A stretch of DNA of 64,000 nt from Berkiella sp964594635. Lineage in GTDB: Bacteria; Pseudomonadota; Gammaproteobacteria; Berkiellales; Berkiellaceae. Positions within the stretch are counted from its first letter, which is position 1; each line of letters begins with the position of its first letter. The translations under genes were made by a program, and so were the position numbers. Of the stretch, positions 1-7,994 are shown piece after piece. The notes beneath the pieces are model-generated. The model was not told the origin of the DNA and made no database searches. It worked only from the letters and a program-made list of their open reading frames with translations. Location of the stretch: NCBI GenBank assembly GCA_964594635.1, contig CAZQMV010000001.1, positions 62,001 to 126,000 of the forward strand, written 5' to 3'.

Positions 1-409
1 GTCAGCGCTGCGTGCCACAGGATATCGTGGTACGCTCAGCGCCGACGCTATTGTCACGCCGGATGCAAAGGTGCTGTTTTCAGAATATAACGGCCGGATA
101 ACAGGTTCAACGCACATTTATTCTATCATTGGCGCTCGTATTGTGGGCAAGGAATGGATGCAAAAGCGTGTTTTGTTGGAGCGCCGTGGTTGGAAAGCAC
201 CATCGTTCCAGGCAGCCGTTGACATGCTTAATAATTCTGGCCTTGCGTTTGACCCCAAAACCCGAAGTGGCGTCGTACTTACGGGTACATTTATTCCGAC
301 GCGCAAAGTGATTAGTTATACCGTCGTTGCTGAAGATCTCGCAGCGGCAATACGTCTTGAGGAGAAACTTCACCAGGTTTCTCCGCGAGCTATTGAGACC
401 CTAACTTAA
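1..409 (+). CDS. C-terminal part of a PGM1-type ATP-grasp peptide ligase (5' end outside window)
   Basis: An open frame runs in from the left edge (codons in frame from base 2) and ends at TAA 407-409, so only about the last 135 residues are present. The segment with RGTLSADAIVTPD followed by FSEYNGRITGSTH resembles the end of the ATP-grasp catalytic fold and C-terminal domain of PGM1-like ligases. These join the carboxylate of an N-capping amino acid to a peptide or amino acid using ATP. The gene ends 12 bases before the amidinotransferase, so the two are probably co-transcribed. The context (Dpg pathway plus amidinotransferase) matches the pheganomycin/resorcinomycin logic. The GTG at 71 is an internal codon, not the true start. 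The family call is from motif memory, and the ATP-binding half cannot be inspected. Confidence 0.72.
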   Translation, partial: SALRATGYRGTLSADAIVTPDAKVLFSEYNGRITGSTHIYSIIGARIVGKEWMQKRVLLERRGWKAPSFQAAVDMLNNSGLAFDPKTRSGVVLTGTFIPTRKVISYTVVAEDLAAAIRLEEKLHQVSPRAIETLT

Positions 410-421
410 TTGGAGAAAAGA

Positions 422-1561
422 ATGAAATTAAACAGCTTTGACGAGTGGTCACAACTCAGAGAAGTGATTGTAGGCTCTGCCCAGAATTACACTTCCCATG
501 AGCGTGAGCTTTCATTTGATCTATTTTTTCACGACAACATTGCTCGCACCGAATGGTATTACCCTCGACTTGGTGCGCCAGGCGCAGGTACAGATAAGAA
601 GCAGGTCCAGTTACCTATTAAACAGCGATATGTTGAGGAGCTCAATGAGGATATTGAAGGCATTGTTTCGGCACTAGAATCCCTCTCGGTTAAGGTCCTA
701 CGCCCGATGGATCTCGACAAGAACACAACCCAAGTTCAAACACCAGCCTGGTCTGCGGCGGTTGTTCCTCCACTGAATGTTCGTGATATCGCTTTGATTG
801 CCGGTGATGAGATCATTGAGACGGCACCGATGATCCGCGCAAGATATTTTGAGACTCAGTTTCTGAAGCCAGTATTTGCAAAATATTTTGAGCGCGGTGC
901 TAGATGGTCACTCATGCCAAGACCCTGGATGACAGATGCATCGTTTGATCTTTCATACGCTAATAGCGGAGCCGGTGGCCCAACAGAGCCAATCGAGGAT
1001 CCGCAACTGATGCCGTATGACGTTGGGTTTGAAATGATGTTTGATGGTGCGCAGTGCGTACGGTTAGGACGGGATATTGTCGCTAATATTTCAACCGCGA
1101 ATCATGCCATGGCAGTTGATTGGCTCGAACGCCATTTAGCTGGGCGCTTTCAAATTCATCGAGTTTATAAGTTGAGTGACAGTCATATCGACAGTATGCT
1201 GCTTGCATTACGCCCTGGTACGCTCCTTGTGCGGTCCAAGGAGGTTGCGAATTTTCTACCAGAGCAGCTTCGTAAATGGGACATGATTGTTGCGCCATTG
1301 CCTAAGGAAAATAATTTTCCAAAGTATGACGAGACGGATCTCGTTCTCACCAGTCCTTATATAGATTTAAATGTACTCTCTGTTAGCCCAGACACCGTAC
1401 TCGTTAACGACGCGTGCCCAGAGCTGATCCGCACACTTGAGCAGCACAAGTTTACGGTTGTACCCGTTCGTCATCGCCATAGACGCTTGTTTGGTGGTGG
1501 TTTCCATTGTTTTACTCTCGATACGGTTCGCGACGGCGGTCCCGAGGATTACCTCAGTTAA
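422..1561 (+). CDS. Arginine:glycine-type amidinotransferase (guanidino-forming)
   Basis: This 379-residue protein matches the glycine amidinotransferase family (AGAT, StrB, CyrA), which moves the amidino group of L-arginine onto an amine through a covalent Cys intermediate. Visible active-site parts are Asp208 in FDGAQCVRLGRDI, His255 in SDSHIDSMLLAL and the C-terminal nucleophile Cys363 in GGGFHCFTLD, in the human AGAT order. ATG 422 is preferred over the TTG at 410 because GGAGA at 412-416 sits correctly in front of it. It follows the ATP-grasp ligase closely and is convergent with dpgD. Inferred substrate: the alpha-amine of dihydroxyphenylglycine, giving the guanidinoacetic acid cap of pheganomycin-type compounds. 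Family certain, substrate inferred. Confidence 0.88.
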   Translation: MKLNSFDEWSQLREVIVGSAQNYTSHERELSFDLFFHDNIARTEWYYPRLGAPGAGTDKKQVQLPIKQRYVEELNEDIEGIVSALESLSVKVLRPMDLDKNTTQVQTPAWSAAVVPPLNVRDIALIAGDEIIETAPMIRARYFETQFLKPVFAKYFERGARWSLMPRPWMTDASFDLSYANSGAGGPTEPIEDPQLMPYDVGFEMMFDGAQCVRLGRDIVANISTANHAMAVDWLERHLAGRFQIHRVYKLSDSHIDSMLLALRPGTLLVRSKEVANFLPEQLRKWDMIVAPLPKENNFPKYDETDLVLTSPYIDLNVLSVSPDTVLVNDACPELIRTLEQHKFTVVPVRHRHRRLFGGGFHCFTLDTVRDGGPEDYLS

Positions 1562-1580
1562 TCGAATAGTGTTTTCGTCA

Positions 1581-2408
1581 TCAGCGACCTCTCCATACAG
1601 GTGGTCGCTGTTCGACAAATGCCTGCGGTCCTTCTTGTGCATCAAGGCTCATTTTGCGAGCTTCTTCTAAGGGGTAATGCATCGTGAAAGCTTCCTCGAT
1701 CGACACCGCCGCTGATTTCGACACAGCTTGCTTAATTGCTCCAATAGAAAGCGGTGCGCAGCGCAAAATATCTTGTACCCAGCTTTGTACACAAGTGTCC
1801 AGCAGCGGTGCTTTAACGACATCGTTCACCAACCCGAGTTCCAATGCCCTCGCAGCTGTTATTGTCCGACCAGTTAATAAATAGCCAAGCGCTGTGCGCA
1901 CAGGGATCTGACGTGTCAGACGAAATATCCCACCCGCACCAGCAATAAGTCCGAGTTGTGCTTCAGGGAGGGCAAATGTTGTTTCCTCAGTTGCAACAAT
2001 AATGTCGCAGGCGAGCGCGAGTTCGAAACCACCACCCAGCGCGTAACCATGAACTTTAGCGATGAGGGGTTTCACTCTATCGAAGCGTTCAGTCAACCTA
2101 GGCCAGCCTGGCTTGTCACGACTTCCAAAGCTCGATTTAACCACGGTTCCTTCTCGTTGGTGCTTTGCCAGCTCTTTTAGATCCTGTCCCACTGAAAAGG
2201 CTCTATCGCCAGCCCCACTTAACACTCCTACACGGATGTTGTCATCAGCTTCTATATCATCCCAAATTACCGCTAATTCTACGTGCATCTGTTGATCCAT
2301 GGCATTCAATACCTGTGGGCGATTAAGAGTAACGTATGCAACTTTATCGCGTTTTTCATAAAGGACCCGAGAGTTATCAATAATTGTTTGCATAGATCTT
2401 TGACTCAC
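1581..2408 (-). CDS. dpgD: DpgD-like enoyl-CoA hydratase (crotonase family)
   Basis: This 275-residue crotonase-fold protein keeps both classic hydratase glutamates: Glu129 in GGGFEL and Glu149 in LPEAQLGL, spaced 20 residues apart as in rat enoyl-CoA hydratase. The CoA/oxyanion segment is SVGQDLKEL. In glycopeptide-type clusters DpgD works with DpgA and DpgB to dehydrate and aromatise the tetraketide to 3,5-dihydroxyphenylacetyl-CoA. It lies opposite to dpgABC, sharing a 168-bp divergent promoter region with dpgA. Start is ambiguous: GTG 2408 is used here, but ATG at 2393 (five codons shorter, weak GTGAG upstream) is equally likely. Context rather than sequence separates DpgD from a generic beta-oxidation hydratase. 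Confidence 0.8.
   Translation of the reverse strand: MSQRSMQTIIDNSRVLYEKRDKVAYVTLNRPQVLNAMDQQMHVELAVIWDDIEADDNIRVGVLSGAGDRAFSVGQDLKELAKHQREGTVVKSSFGSRDKPGWPRLTERFDRVKPLIAKVHGYALGGGFELALACDIIVATEETTFALPEAQLGLIAGAGGIFRLTRQIPVRTALGYLLTGRTITAARALELGLVNDVVKAPLLDTCVQSWVQDILRCAPLSIGAIKQAVSKSAAVSIEEAFTMHYPLEEARKMSLDAQEGPQAFVEQRPPVWRGR
1582..1610. terminator. Inverted repeat at the convergent amidinotransferase/dpgD ends
   Basis: CAGCGACC (1582-1589) and GGTCGCTG (1603-1610) form a perfect 8-bp stem with a 13-base loop. The left arm overlaps the dpgD stop region. No T-run follows on either strand, so termination is plausible by position but not proven. Confidence 0.4.
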
Positions 2409-2491
2409 TTAATGATGTTCTAAAATACCTGAAAAAGGCAGCGTAAATATAAAAGTTAGAATGAGATTAACTGTCATATTATCAGAAAACC

Positions 2492-2520
2492 TTGGATCGG
2501 GTGTCAAAGTGAAGTATCAT
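2492..2520 (+). promoter_or_regulatory. Candidate sigma70 promoter for the dpgABC operon
   Basis: TTGGAT (2492-2497) and TATCAT (2515-2520) are separated by exactly 17 bases in the divergent gap between dpgD and dpgA. Each hexamer departs from consensus, so this is a moderate prediction. Confidence 0.4.
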
Positions 2521-2548
2521 GGCTCGCCTTCTAACTCTGGAAGGCTTG

Positions 2549-2572
2549 ATGCATTTAACCAGGCATAATTGA
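2549..2572 (+). other. Possible 7-codon leader ORF before dpgA
   Basis: GGAAGG at 2539-2544 precedes ATG 2549, which opens a tiny frame (MHLTRHN) ending at TGA 2570-2572, four bases before the dpgA ATG. The dpgA ATG has no good ribosome-binding site of its own, so this leader could couple translation to dpgA. It may also be chance. Confidence 0.3.
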
Positions 2573-2576
2573 ATAT

Positions 2577-3665
2577 ATGATCCTTAATAAAACAGAGGGC
2601 TCGTTGTCGCCACGGATCACCGCTGTTGGTACCGGTGTGACGCCAAATAGGTACACACAAGAAGAACTGATTGACATCTTACAGATCAAAGATCGGCGGA
2701 TCCGATCGCTGTACTTGAATAGCTGGATTGAGAGCCGTTATCTGACTTTACCAGCAGCTAGCCCAGATGGAACCCTGCCGGTTGAGACGCAGGGTGAGCT
2801 GCTGCGCAAACATACTCACGCGGGCCTTGTCATGGGGCGCGACGCTATCACACGCTGCCTTGCACAAGCGAATGCAGAACTCTCTGATATACGCCATATT
2901 TGCTGTGTTTCTTCAACTGGGTTTCTCACCCCAGGGTTTAGCGCATTGCTCATAAAAGAACTTGGTCTTCGACGCGACTGTTCAAGGCTGGATATTGTTG
3001 GGATGGGCTGTAATGCAGGCTTAAACGCACTGTCCTCAGTCGCGGGGTGGGCGAGCACTCACCCTGGTCAACTCGCAATGGTTGTCTGTATAGAGGCCTG
3101 CTCTGCCGGTTATGTTTTCGACGGCACCATGCGCACTGCCGTTGTGAATAGCCTTTTTGGCGATGGTTCGGCTGCCATTTCCGTCGTCGCAGGCGAACCG
3201 GTGGACAATAAACATGTTTTGAGTCCATCGATTTTGCGGTTTGCAAGTTGCATTATTCCAGATGAAATCGACGCCATGCGCTACGATTGGGACGAGGGAC
3301 ATGGTAAGTTCAGTTTTTTTCTCGATCTCGAAATACCTTATGTGGTTGGTGCACATGCTGAATTAGCTCTTAAACAGTTATTAGAAGGAACAGATCTACA
3401 TCGCTCAGATATCAAACATTGGCTTGTGCACTCTGGTGGGAAGAAAGTGATTGACTCGGTGAGGGTAAACCTCGGTTTGACACGTCATGATGTGCGGCAT
3501 ACCATCGGTGTTTTGCGAGACTATGGCAATGTTTCTAGCGGGTCTTTTTTATTTTCATACGAGCGGCTTTTACGCGAAGAGTCCGTAGTTGTTGGCGACT
3601 ACGGTGTCATGATGACCATGGGTCCTGGTGCAACCATTGAAATGGCTCTGCTTCATTGGGAATAA
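2577..3665 (+). CDS. dpgA: DpgA-like type III polyketide synthase (3,5-dihydroxyphenylacetyl-CoA synthase)
   Basis: This 362-residue thiolase-fold enzyme has the type III PKS triad: Cys145 in VGMGCNAGLNAL, His285 in HWLVHSGGKK and Asn318 in DYGNVSSG, with a GPGA loop at 349-352. The ESRYL segment near residue 52 is DpgA/chalcone-synthase-like. DpgA condenses malonyl-CoA units; with DpgB and DpgD it yields 3,5-dihydroxyphenylacetyl-CoA. It heads a tight operon (3-base gap to dpgB, then ATGA overlaps). Alternatives such as FabH or HMG-CoA synthase are less likely given the Cys-His-Asn spacing and the DpgB/DpgC neighbours. The start is supported only by homologous length. Confidence 0.9.
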   Translation: MILNKTEGSLSPRITAVGTGVTPNRYTQEELIDILQIKDRRIRSLYLNSWIESRYLTLPAASPDGTLPVETQGELLRKHTHAGLVMGRDAITRCLAQANAELSDIRHICCVSSTGFLTPGFSALLIKELGLRRDCSRLDIVGMGCNAGLNALSSVAGWASTHPGQLAMVVCIEACSAGYVFDGTMRTAVVNSLFGDGSAAISVVAGEPVDNKHVLSPSILRFASCIIPDEIDAMRYDWDEGHGKFSFFLDLEIPYVVGAHAELALKQLLEGTDLHRSDIKHWLVHSGGKKVIDSVRVNLGLTRHDVRHTIGVLRDYGNVSSGSFLFSYERLLREESVVVGDYGVMMTMGPGATIEMALLHWE

Positions 3666-3668
3666 CAA

Positions 3669-4340
3669 ATGATTACAAATCCTATTACGACAAACCACCT
3701 GCAACTTGATATCCCCACTGACGCGCAGCTAAATGAGTTGACCGCAATGGTGAATGGTATTTGTGAGCAAGCAGAAGAACAGAATCATGCGGTTATTGTT
3801 TTTCGATTTATTCCAAATGGTTTGGAATTAACGAACTGGCCTGGAGAGGTTAGCATTCAGGATGTGAATCGCTGGGAGCGAGCGATCAGGAGGATCGAAA
3901 AGCTCCGTGCAGCGGTTATCGCTTTGGTAACCGGCACTATAGGTGGCCCGGCTGTGGAATTGTTGCTTGCCACGGATCACCGCATTGCAACGCAAGATTC
4001 ACGACTCTGTATGGCAGTCAATAACGGTCATATTTGGCCTGGGATGGCAATTCACCGTTTGGTTAACCAAGTTGGTTTAGCACGGGCTAGGCAGCTCATT
4101 ATGCGAATGCATGATGTTAGCGCACAATGGGCTCTAGACGTTGGCCTCGTCGACGAGATTGTACTTGACGTCCAAAGTGCCTTACGCGCAGTTGTCGCTC
4201 AAATGACAAAAATGCCAAGTGCTGAAATTGCCGTGCGACGCCAACTATTATTAGAGGCCACAACAACAACATACGAAGATGCGCTTGGTACCTATCTAGC
4301 GGCTTGCGACCGTGAGCTACGCAGGTTACGCGGTCAATGA
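3669..4340 (+). CDS. dpgB: DpgB-like enoyl-CoA hydratase/isomerase
   Basis: This short 223-residue crotonase-fold protein has the length of DpgB. The oxyanion/CoA region is GTIGGPAVELLLATDH (residues 89-104), which keeps the first hydratase Glu. The second catalytic position (PE in standard hydratases) is replaced around the MAVNNGHIWPG segment, as expected for an accessory rather than classical hydratase. DpgB assists DpgA in cyclisation/dehydration of the tetraketide. It begins 3 bases after dpgA and overlaps dpgC by 4 bases (ATGA), indicating translational coupling. Confidence 0.85.
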   Translation: MITNPITTNHLQLDIPTDAQLNELTAMVNGICEQAEEQNHAVIVFRFIPNGLELTNWPGEVSIQDVNRWERAIRRIEKLRAAVIALVTGTIGGPAVELLLATDHRIATQDSRLCMAVNNGHIWPGMAIHRLVNQVGLARARQLIMRMHDVSAQWALDVGLVDEIVLDVQSALRAVVAQMTKMPSAEIAVRRQLLLEATTTTYEDALGTYLAACDRELRRLRGQ

Positions 4341-5638
4341 TGACTACGCTTGAGAAAGATGCGAACGCGCTAGCGCTACATACCCGGGAGGCTGCGTCCC
4401 TTCTTGCCAAATTGCCTAGCAAACCTCATCGTGATGAACAAGCACATCGTGCTGTAGAGCAGATTTTTGCGTCGTGTCGTCAACTACGTAGCAGGTTAAT
4501 GGATCAGCATGCAGATGAAATTTATGCCATCCTGACAAACGATTTTAGCCAGTATCGCCGTCTTGATGATCTTGTTTTCGATGCCGCCGAGCGATTTCCT
4601 GGACTCGTTCCTACGCGTGCACAAATAGAGATAGAGCGATGCCATATCCAAGCGCATAAAGAAGGGCTTGAAATTGATCAAGGGATTTTCTTCTGCGGTC
4701 TGTTGCGCTCACCTAAGGCAGGCACTCATCTTGCCGATGCAATGCTACTTCCTTGTTCTCGCGCACTTGGCTTATTAGAGGAACTGCGATGTACCGATCA
4801 GATCAATTTGGGAACTCTTTTTTTAGAACGACGTGAGCATGTCGGCTATTTGACGATCAACAATCAGTCTTGCCTCAACGCAGAAGACAGTCGGCTGATA
4901 GAGGATATGCAAACTGCGGTTGATCTTGTGTTGCTAGATCAGCGGATAAAGGTAAGTGTTATGCGCGGTGGCGTTATGACACATCCGCGTTACCTTGGCA
5001 AAAGGGTATTTTGTGCAGGCATCAATCTTTCTGAATTGCATGCTGGAAAAATCTCTTTCGTTGACTTCCTGTTGGGACGAGAATTTGGTTATATCAGTAA
5101 AATTGCTCATGGATTGTTGATTGATCCAACCGCGAAATTATTGAATATGCGCACCATTCAAAAGCCTTGGATTGCAGCGGTTGATTCATTCGCTATAGGT
5201 GGTGGGATGCAGATGTTGCTTGTGTTCGACAAGATCATTGCAGCTGACAATGCTTACTTTTCACTCCCTGCAGCGCAAGAAGGCATCGTTCCTGGCGCAG
5301 CTAATTTCCGCCTTGTCAGAAAAATGGGTAGCCGCTTGACCAAACAAATTATCCTTGGTGGCCGGAAAATCTTTGCCACCGATAAAGAAGCACAATTGTT
5401 ATGTGATGAGGTAGTTCCTAATGCAGCGATTGATGCATCCATTGAAGCTGCGGTACAGGAATTTAACAACCCTGCTGTTGTGGAAAATCGTCGAATGTTA
5501 AGTATCGCAGAAGAGCCGCGCGATCGTTTCCGTGAATATATGGCAGAATTTTCCTATATCCAGGCGACGAGGATGTATAGCGAAGATGTACTTGCTAAGA
5601 TTGGCCGTTGGGCTAAAGAGAGATCAGAATGCTCTTAG
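4337..5638 (+). CDS. dpgC: DpgC-like cofactor-independent dioxygenase (3,5-dihydroxyphenylglyoxylate-forming)
   Basis: At 433 residues this is the long crotonase type with a helical N-terminal domain (about residues 1-160), as in DpgC. The catalytic half shows VFCAGINLSELHAGK (224-238), FAIGGGMQMLL (285-295, oxyanion region) and EGIVPGAANFRL (315-326), the last a characteristic DpgC segment. DpgC oxidises 3,5-dihydroxyphenylacetyl-CoA with O2 and releases CoA, without metal or flavin, giving the glyoxylate for transamination. It overlaps dpgB by ATGA and the aminotransferase by 10 bases. The diagnostic segments and neighbours make the assignment firm; substrate range is inferred. Confidence 0.9.
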   Translation: MMTTLEKDANALALHTREAASLLAKLPSKPHRDEQAHRAVEQIFASCRQLRSRLMDQHADEIYAILTNDFSQYRRLDDLVFDAAERFPGLVPTRAQIEIERCHIQAHKEGLEIDQGIFFCGLLRSPKAGTHLADAMLLPCSRALGLLEELRCTDQINLGTLFLERREHVGYLTINNQSCLNAEDSRLIEDMQTAVDLVLLDQRIKVSVMRGGVMTHPRYLGKRVFCAGINLSELHAGKISFVDFLLGREFGYISKIAHGLLIDPTAKLLNMRTIQKPWIAAVDSFAIGGGMQMLLVFDKIIAADNAYFSLPAAQEGIVPGAANFRLVRKMGSRLTKQIILGGRKIFATDKEAQLLCDEVVPNAAIDASIEAAVQEFNNPAVVENRRMLSIAEEPRDRFREYMAEFSYIQATRMYSEDVLAKIGRWAKERSECS

Positions 5639-6948
5639 CATCGCAACTGCATTCATCGTTGGATGATCCTGTGCTTGGTTCTATCAATTTTCTAAATGAA
5701 ATCATTGATAAATTCCCAGAAGCCATCTCATTCGCGCCAGGTGCACCAAATCCTGCACATCTTCGTGACATTGATATTAATCGTTATGTGGAACGATATA
5801 TTCAACACCTTTGTTGCAACCATGGTCTTAGTCTAGAAAAAGCACATCGTTTGCTGTATCAATATGGACCAGCTAGTGGTTTGATTAATGATCTGGTTGC
5901 TGCTGCGCTCTGTAAAGATTATGGCATTAATGTTGTGCCCGAATCGCTGGTGATTACTGTGGGGGCGCAAGAAGCGATGTTAATCGTATTGCGTGCCATT
6001 TTTCGTACCTCATGTGAGAAACTTGCTGTTGTGACGCCTTGTTTCGTTGGCATTCTTGGGGCTGCACGGTTGCTTGATATTAATGTTGTTGGGATTGATG
6101 AAACACAAGAGGGGATTGATCTCAATCAACTGGATGAGGCATGCAAGCAAGCTCGTGAATGCAATCAGCCGATCCGCGCGCTTTATGTCGCACCTAACTA
6201 TTCTAATCCCTCAGGAACGGTTCTTGATCTTACCATGCGTCAGCAATTACTTGTATTGGCGAAGCGGCATGCGTTGCTAATTATCGAGGACAATACTTAT
6301 GGTTTCACAGCACCGCCTGGCATGGACATTCCAACGCTCAAGGCACTAGATAGTGCCAATAGTGTTATTTTACTGGGTACCTTTGCAAAAATTTGTTTGC
6401 CAGGAGCACGAGTAGGCTACGTGATTGCCGATCAGATCGTTGCCAGTGCAAACGGTTCTACATATCGGCTGGCAGACTCACTTGCTACTATTAAGAGTAT
6501 GACTACCGTGAATACCTCGCCCATTTGTCAGGCACTCATCGGTGGGATGTTGCTTGAAAGGGGTGGATCCCTTGCTGCGCTTGAGCGCGACAAGTCGGTG
6601 CTGTATCGAAGTAACCTCGCACTGCTTCTTGATGCACTACAACGCCGTATTCCTGATAGAAATGCTGAAATGATGGGAATATCCTGGAACCAACCTGGAG
6701 GTGGCTTTTTTGTTCGTGTGCGACTCCCAGTATCTGCTGATATTGCGCTATTAGAGCAGTGTGCATCAAATTATGGTGTGCTTTGGATGCCCATGTCGCC
6801 TTTTTACCTCAACAATGCAGGCAATAACGAGTTGCGACTATCATGCAGCTACCTCTCTCCCGAACAAATCGAAATAGGCGTAGAGCGGCTTGCTACTTTC
6901 TTTCATAGCATTACAAAAAACAAAATTACAGAGAGGTATCTGTCGTGA
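5629..6948 (+). CDS. PLP aminotransferase, probable Dpg aminotransferase (HpgT/Pgat-type role)
   Basis: This 439-residue class I/II aminotransferase shows YSNPSG (191-196), EDNTYG (220-225) and the PLP Schiff-base Lys254 in TFAKICLPGARVGY. It belongs to the MocR/Aro8-like branch, which includes the phenylglycine aminotransferases HpgT and Pgat. Inferred role: transamination of 3,5-dihydroxyphenylglyoxylate to dihydroxyphenylglycine. The start lies inside the dpgC end and its stop overlaps the methyltransferase GTG by four bases, so it is locked into the operon. The amino donor cannot be read from the sequence. Confidence 0.85.
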   Translation: MLLASQLHSSLDDPVLGSINFLNEIIDKFPEAISFAPGAPNPAHLRDIDINRYVERYIQHLCCNHGLSLEKAHRLLYQYGPASGLINDLVAAALCKDYGINVVPESLVITVGAQEAMLIVLRAIFRTSCEKLAVVTPCFVGILGAARLLDINVVGIDETQEGIDLNQLDEACKQARECNQPIRALYVAPNYSNPSGTVLDLTMRQQLLVLAKRHALLIIEDNTYGFTAPPGMDIPTLKALDSANSVILLGTFAKICLPGARVGYVIADQIVASANGSTYRLADSLATIKSMTTVNTSPICQALIGGMLLERGGSLAALERDKSVLYRSNLALLLDALQRRIPDRNAEMMGISWNQPGGGFFVRVRLPVSADIALLEQCASNYGVLWMPMSPFYLNNAGNNELRLSCSYLSPEQIEIGVERLATFFHSITKNKITERYLS

Positions 6949-7985
6949 GTAGTACGAATGTCGATCGAGTTCGCGAGCGGTTTGAACTGATTGTGAATGG
7001 CCCTGCTTTGTTTAATGCAGTGGTTGCTGGACTAGAGTTCGGTATTTTCGCGTTTTTATCTCAACAACCGAAGTCTAGCTTCGAGGATGTTGTTCAGTTC
7101 ACAGGTCTTCGTGCTGATAAACTACGGCCTCTGCTTCAAGCGCTGTGTGCTACCGAACTTGTGGATAGGAAAGAGGGGCAATACGAAAACTCAAGTGTTG
7201 CTGAGGAACTGCTCGCACCTGATGGTGAGGACAGCTGGCGACATATTCTTTTTGGCTGGCAGCAAATTTATTATCCTGCTTTTGCAGATATGACGCGTGC
7301 ACTACGCGAGGGAACCAACACGGCACTTGCAACTTACCCAGGGACAGAACCGACACTCTATCAACGTCTTGCACATGATCCCAAACGTCAAGCCATATTT
7401 CATGCTGCTATGGGAGCATTCTCGCAAAAATCAATGAGTGGTCTCTTGGAAAATCCCGAACTGGGCTCCATTGGTCACTTGCTTGACGTGGGTGGCAATG
7501 ATGGTACTACAGCTACTCAGCTAATTGCTCGTTATCCAAAGATGCGTATCACGATTTTTGATCTTCCTAGCGTGACCGAAGCTGCAGAGCGTGCCACTGT
7601 GAATGAAATAGCAAACCGGATCCAACTCCATCCAGGGGATCTGTTTGCGGATCCCTTTCCTCGTAACGCAGATGCGATTCTTTTTAGCCATGTTCTCGAA
7701 ATTTTCTCTGAAGAGCAGATCTTGATTTTATTGGCGAAGGCCTTCGATGCTCTGCCCTCAGGGGGTAAGGTTTTGATTTACGGATACAACGTTTCGGATG
7801 ATGAACGACGTGGCCTTTATTCGGCGCGTTTGTCGCTTTACCTGAATATTCTCGCTAGTGGTCAAGGAATGGCTTATCCTGCAAAAGACTGGGAACGTTG
7901 GTTGAGGCAGGTTGGATTTAGTCGTGTCACGACGACAACCGATTTACCTTATGAACATGGTTTTAATATTGGGTGGAAAGAGTAG
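6945..7985 (+). CDS. SAM-dependent methyltransferase, O-methyltransferase fold with altered catalytic site
   Basis: This 346-residue protein has an N-terminal winged-helix/dimerisation domain (about 12-95) and a C-terminal Rossmann domain with SAM motif DVGGNDG (181-187), the architecture of Methyltransf_2 enzymes. In most O-methyltransferases the motif after the DAIL strand reads like LHDW, with the catalytic base His. Here the aligned segment is HVLEIFSEEQ, so that His appears to be Glu. This would fit C-methylation of the resorcinol ring, as needed for pheganomycin- or resorcinomycin-like caps, but that is inference. The start is GTG 6945 with GAGAGG at 6931-6936, overlapping the aminotransferase stop. 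Confidence 0.85.
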   Translation: MSSTNVDRVRERFELIVNGPALFNAVVAGLEFGIFAFLSQQPKSSFEDVVQFTGLRADKLRPLLQALCATELVDRKEGQYENSSVAEELLAPDGEDSWRHILFGWQQIYYPAFADMTRALREGTNTALATYPGTEPTLYQRLAHDPKRQAIFHAAMGAFSQKSMSGLLENPELGSIGHLLDVGGNDGTTATQLIARYPKMRITIFDLPSVTEAAERATVNEIANRIQLHPGDLFADPFPRNADAILFSHVLEIFSEEQILILLAKAFDALPSGGKVLIYGYNVSDDERRGLYSARLSLYLNILASGQGMAYPAKDWERWLRQVGFSRVTTTTDLPYEHGFNIGWKE

Positions 7986-7994
7986 AAAGCTGAT

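Noticed and set aside
2577..3665. HMG-CoA synthase-like or FabH enzyme for beta-branching
   Set aside because: The Cys-His-Asn triad and the DpgB/DpgC neighbours support DpgA; no ACP or modular PKS is present.
2577..5638. Glycopeptide-antibiotic (vancomycin-type) cluster because of dpgABCD
   Set aside because: No NRPS, P450 crosslinking or glycosyltransferase genes are visible; the amidinotransferase and ATP-grasp ligase fit a guanidino-capped peptide better.
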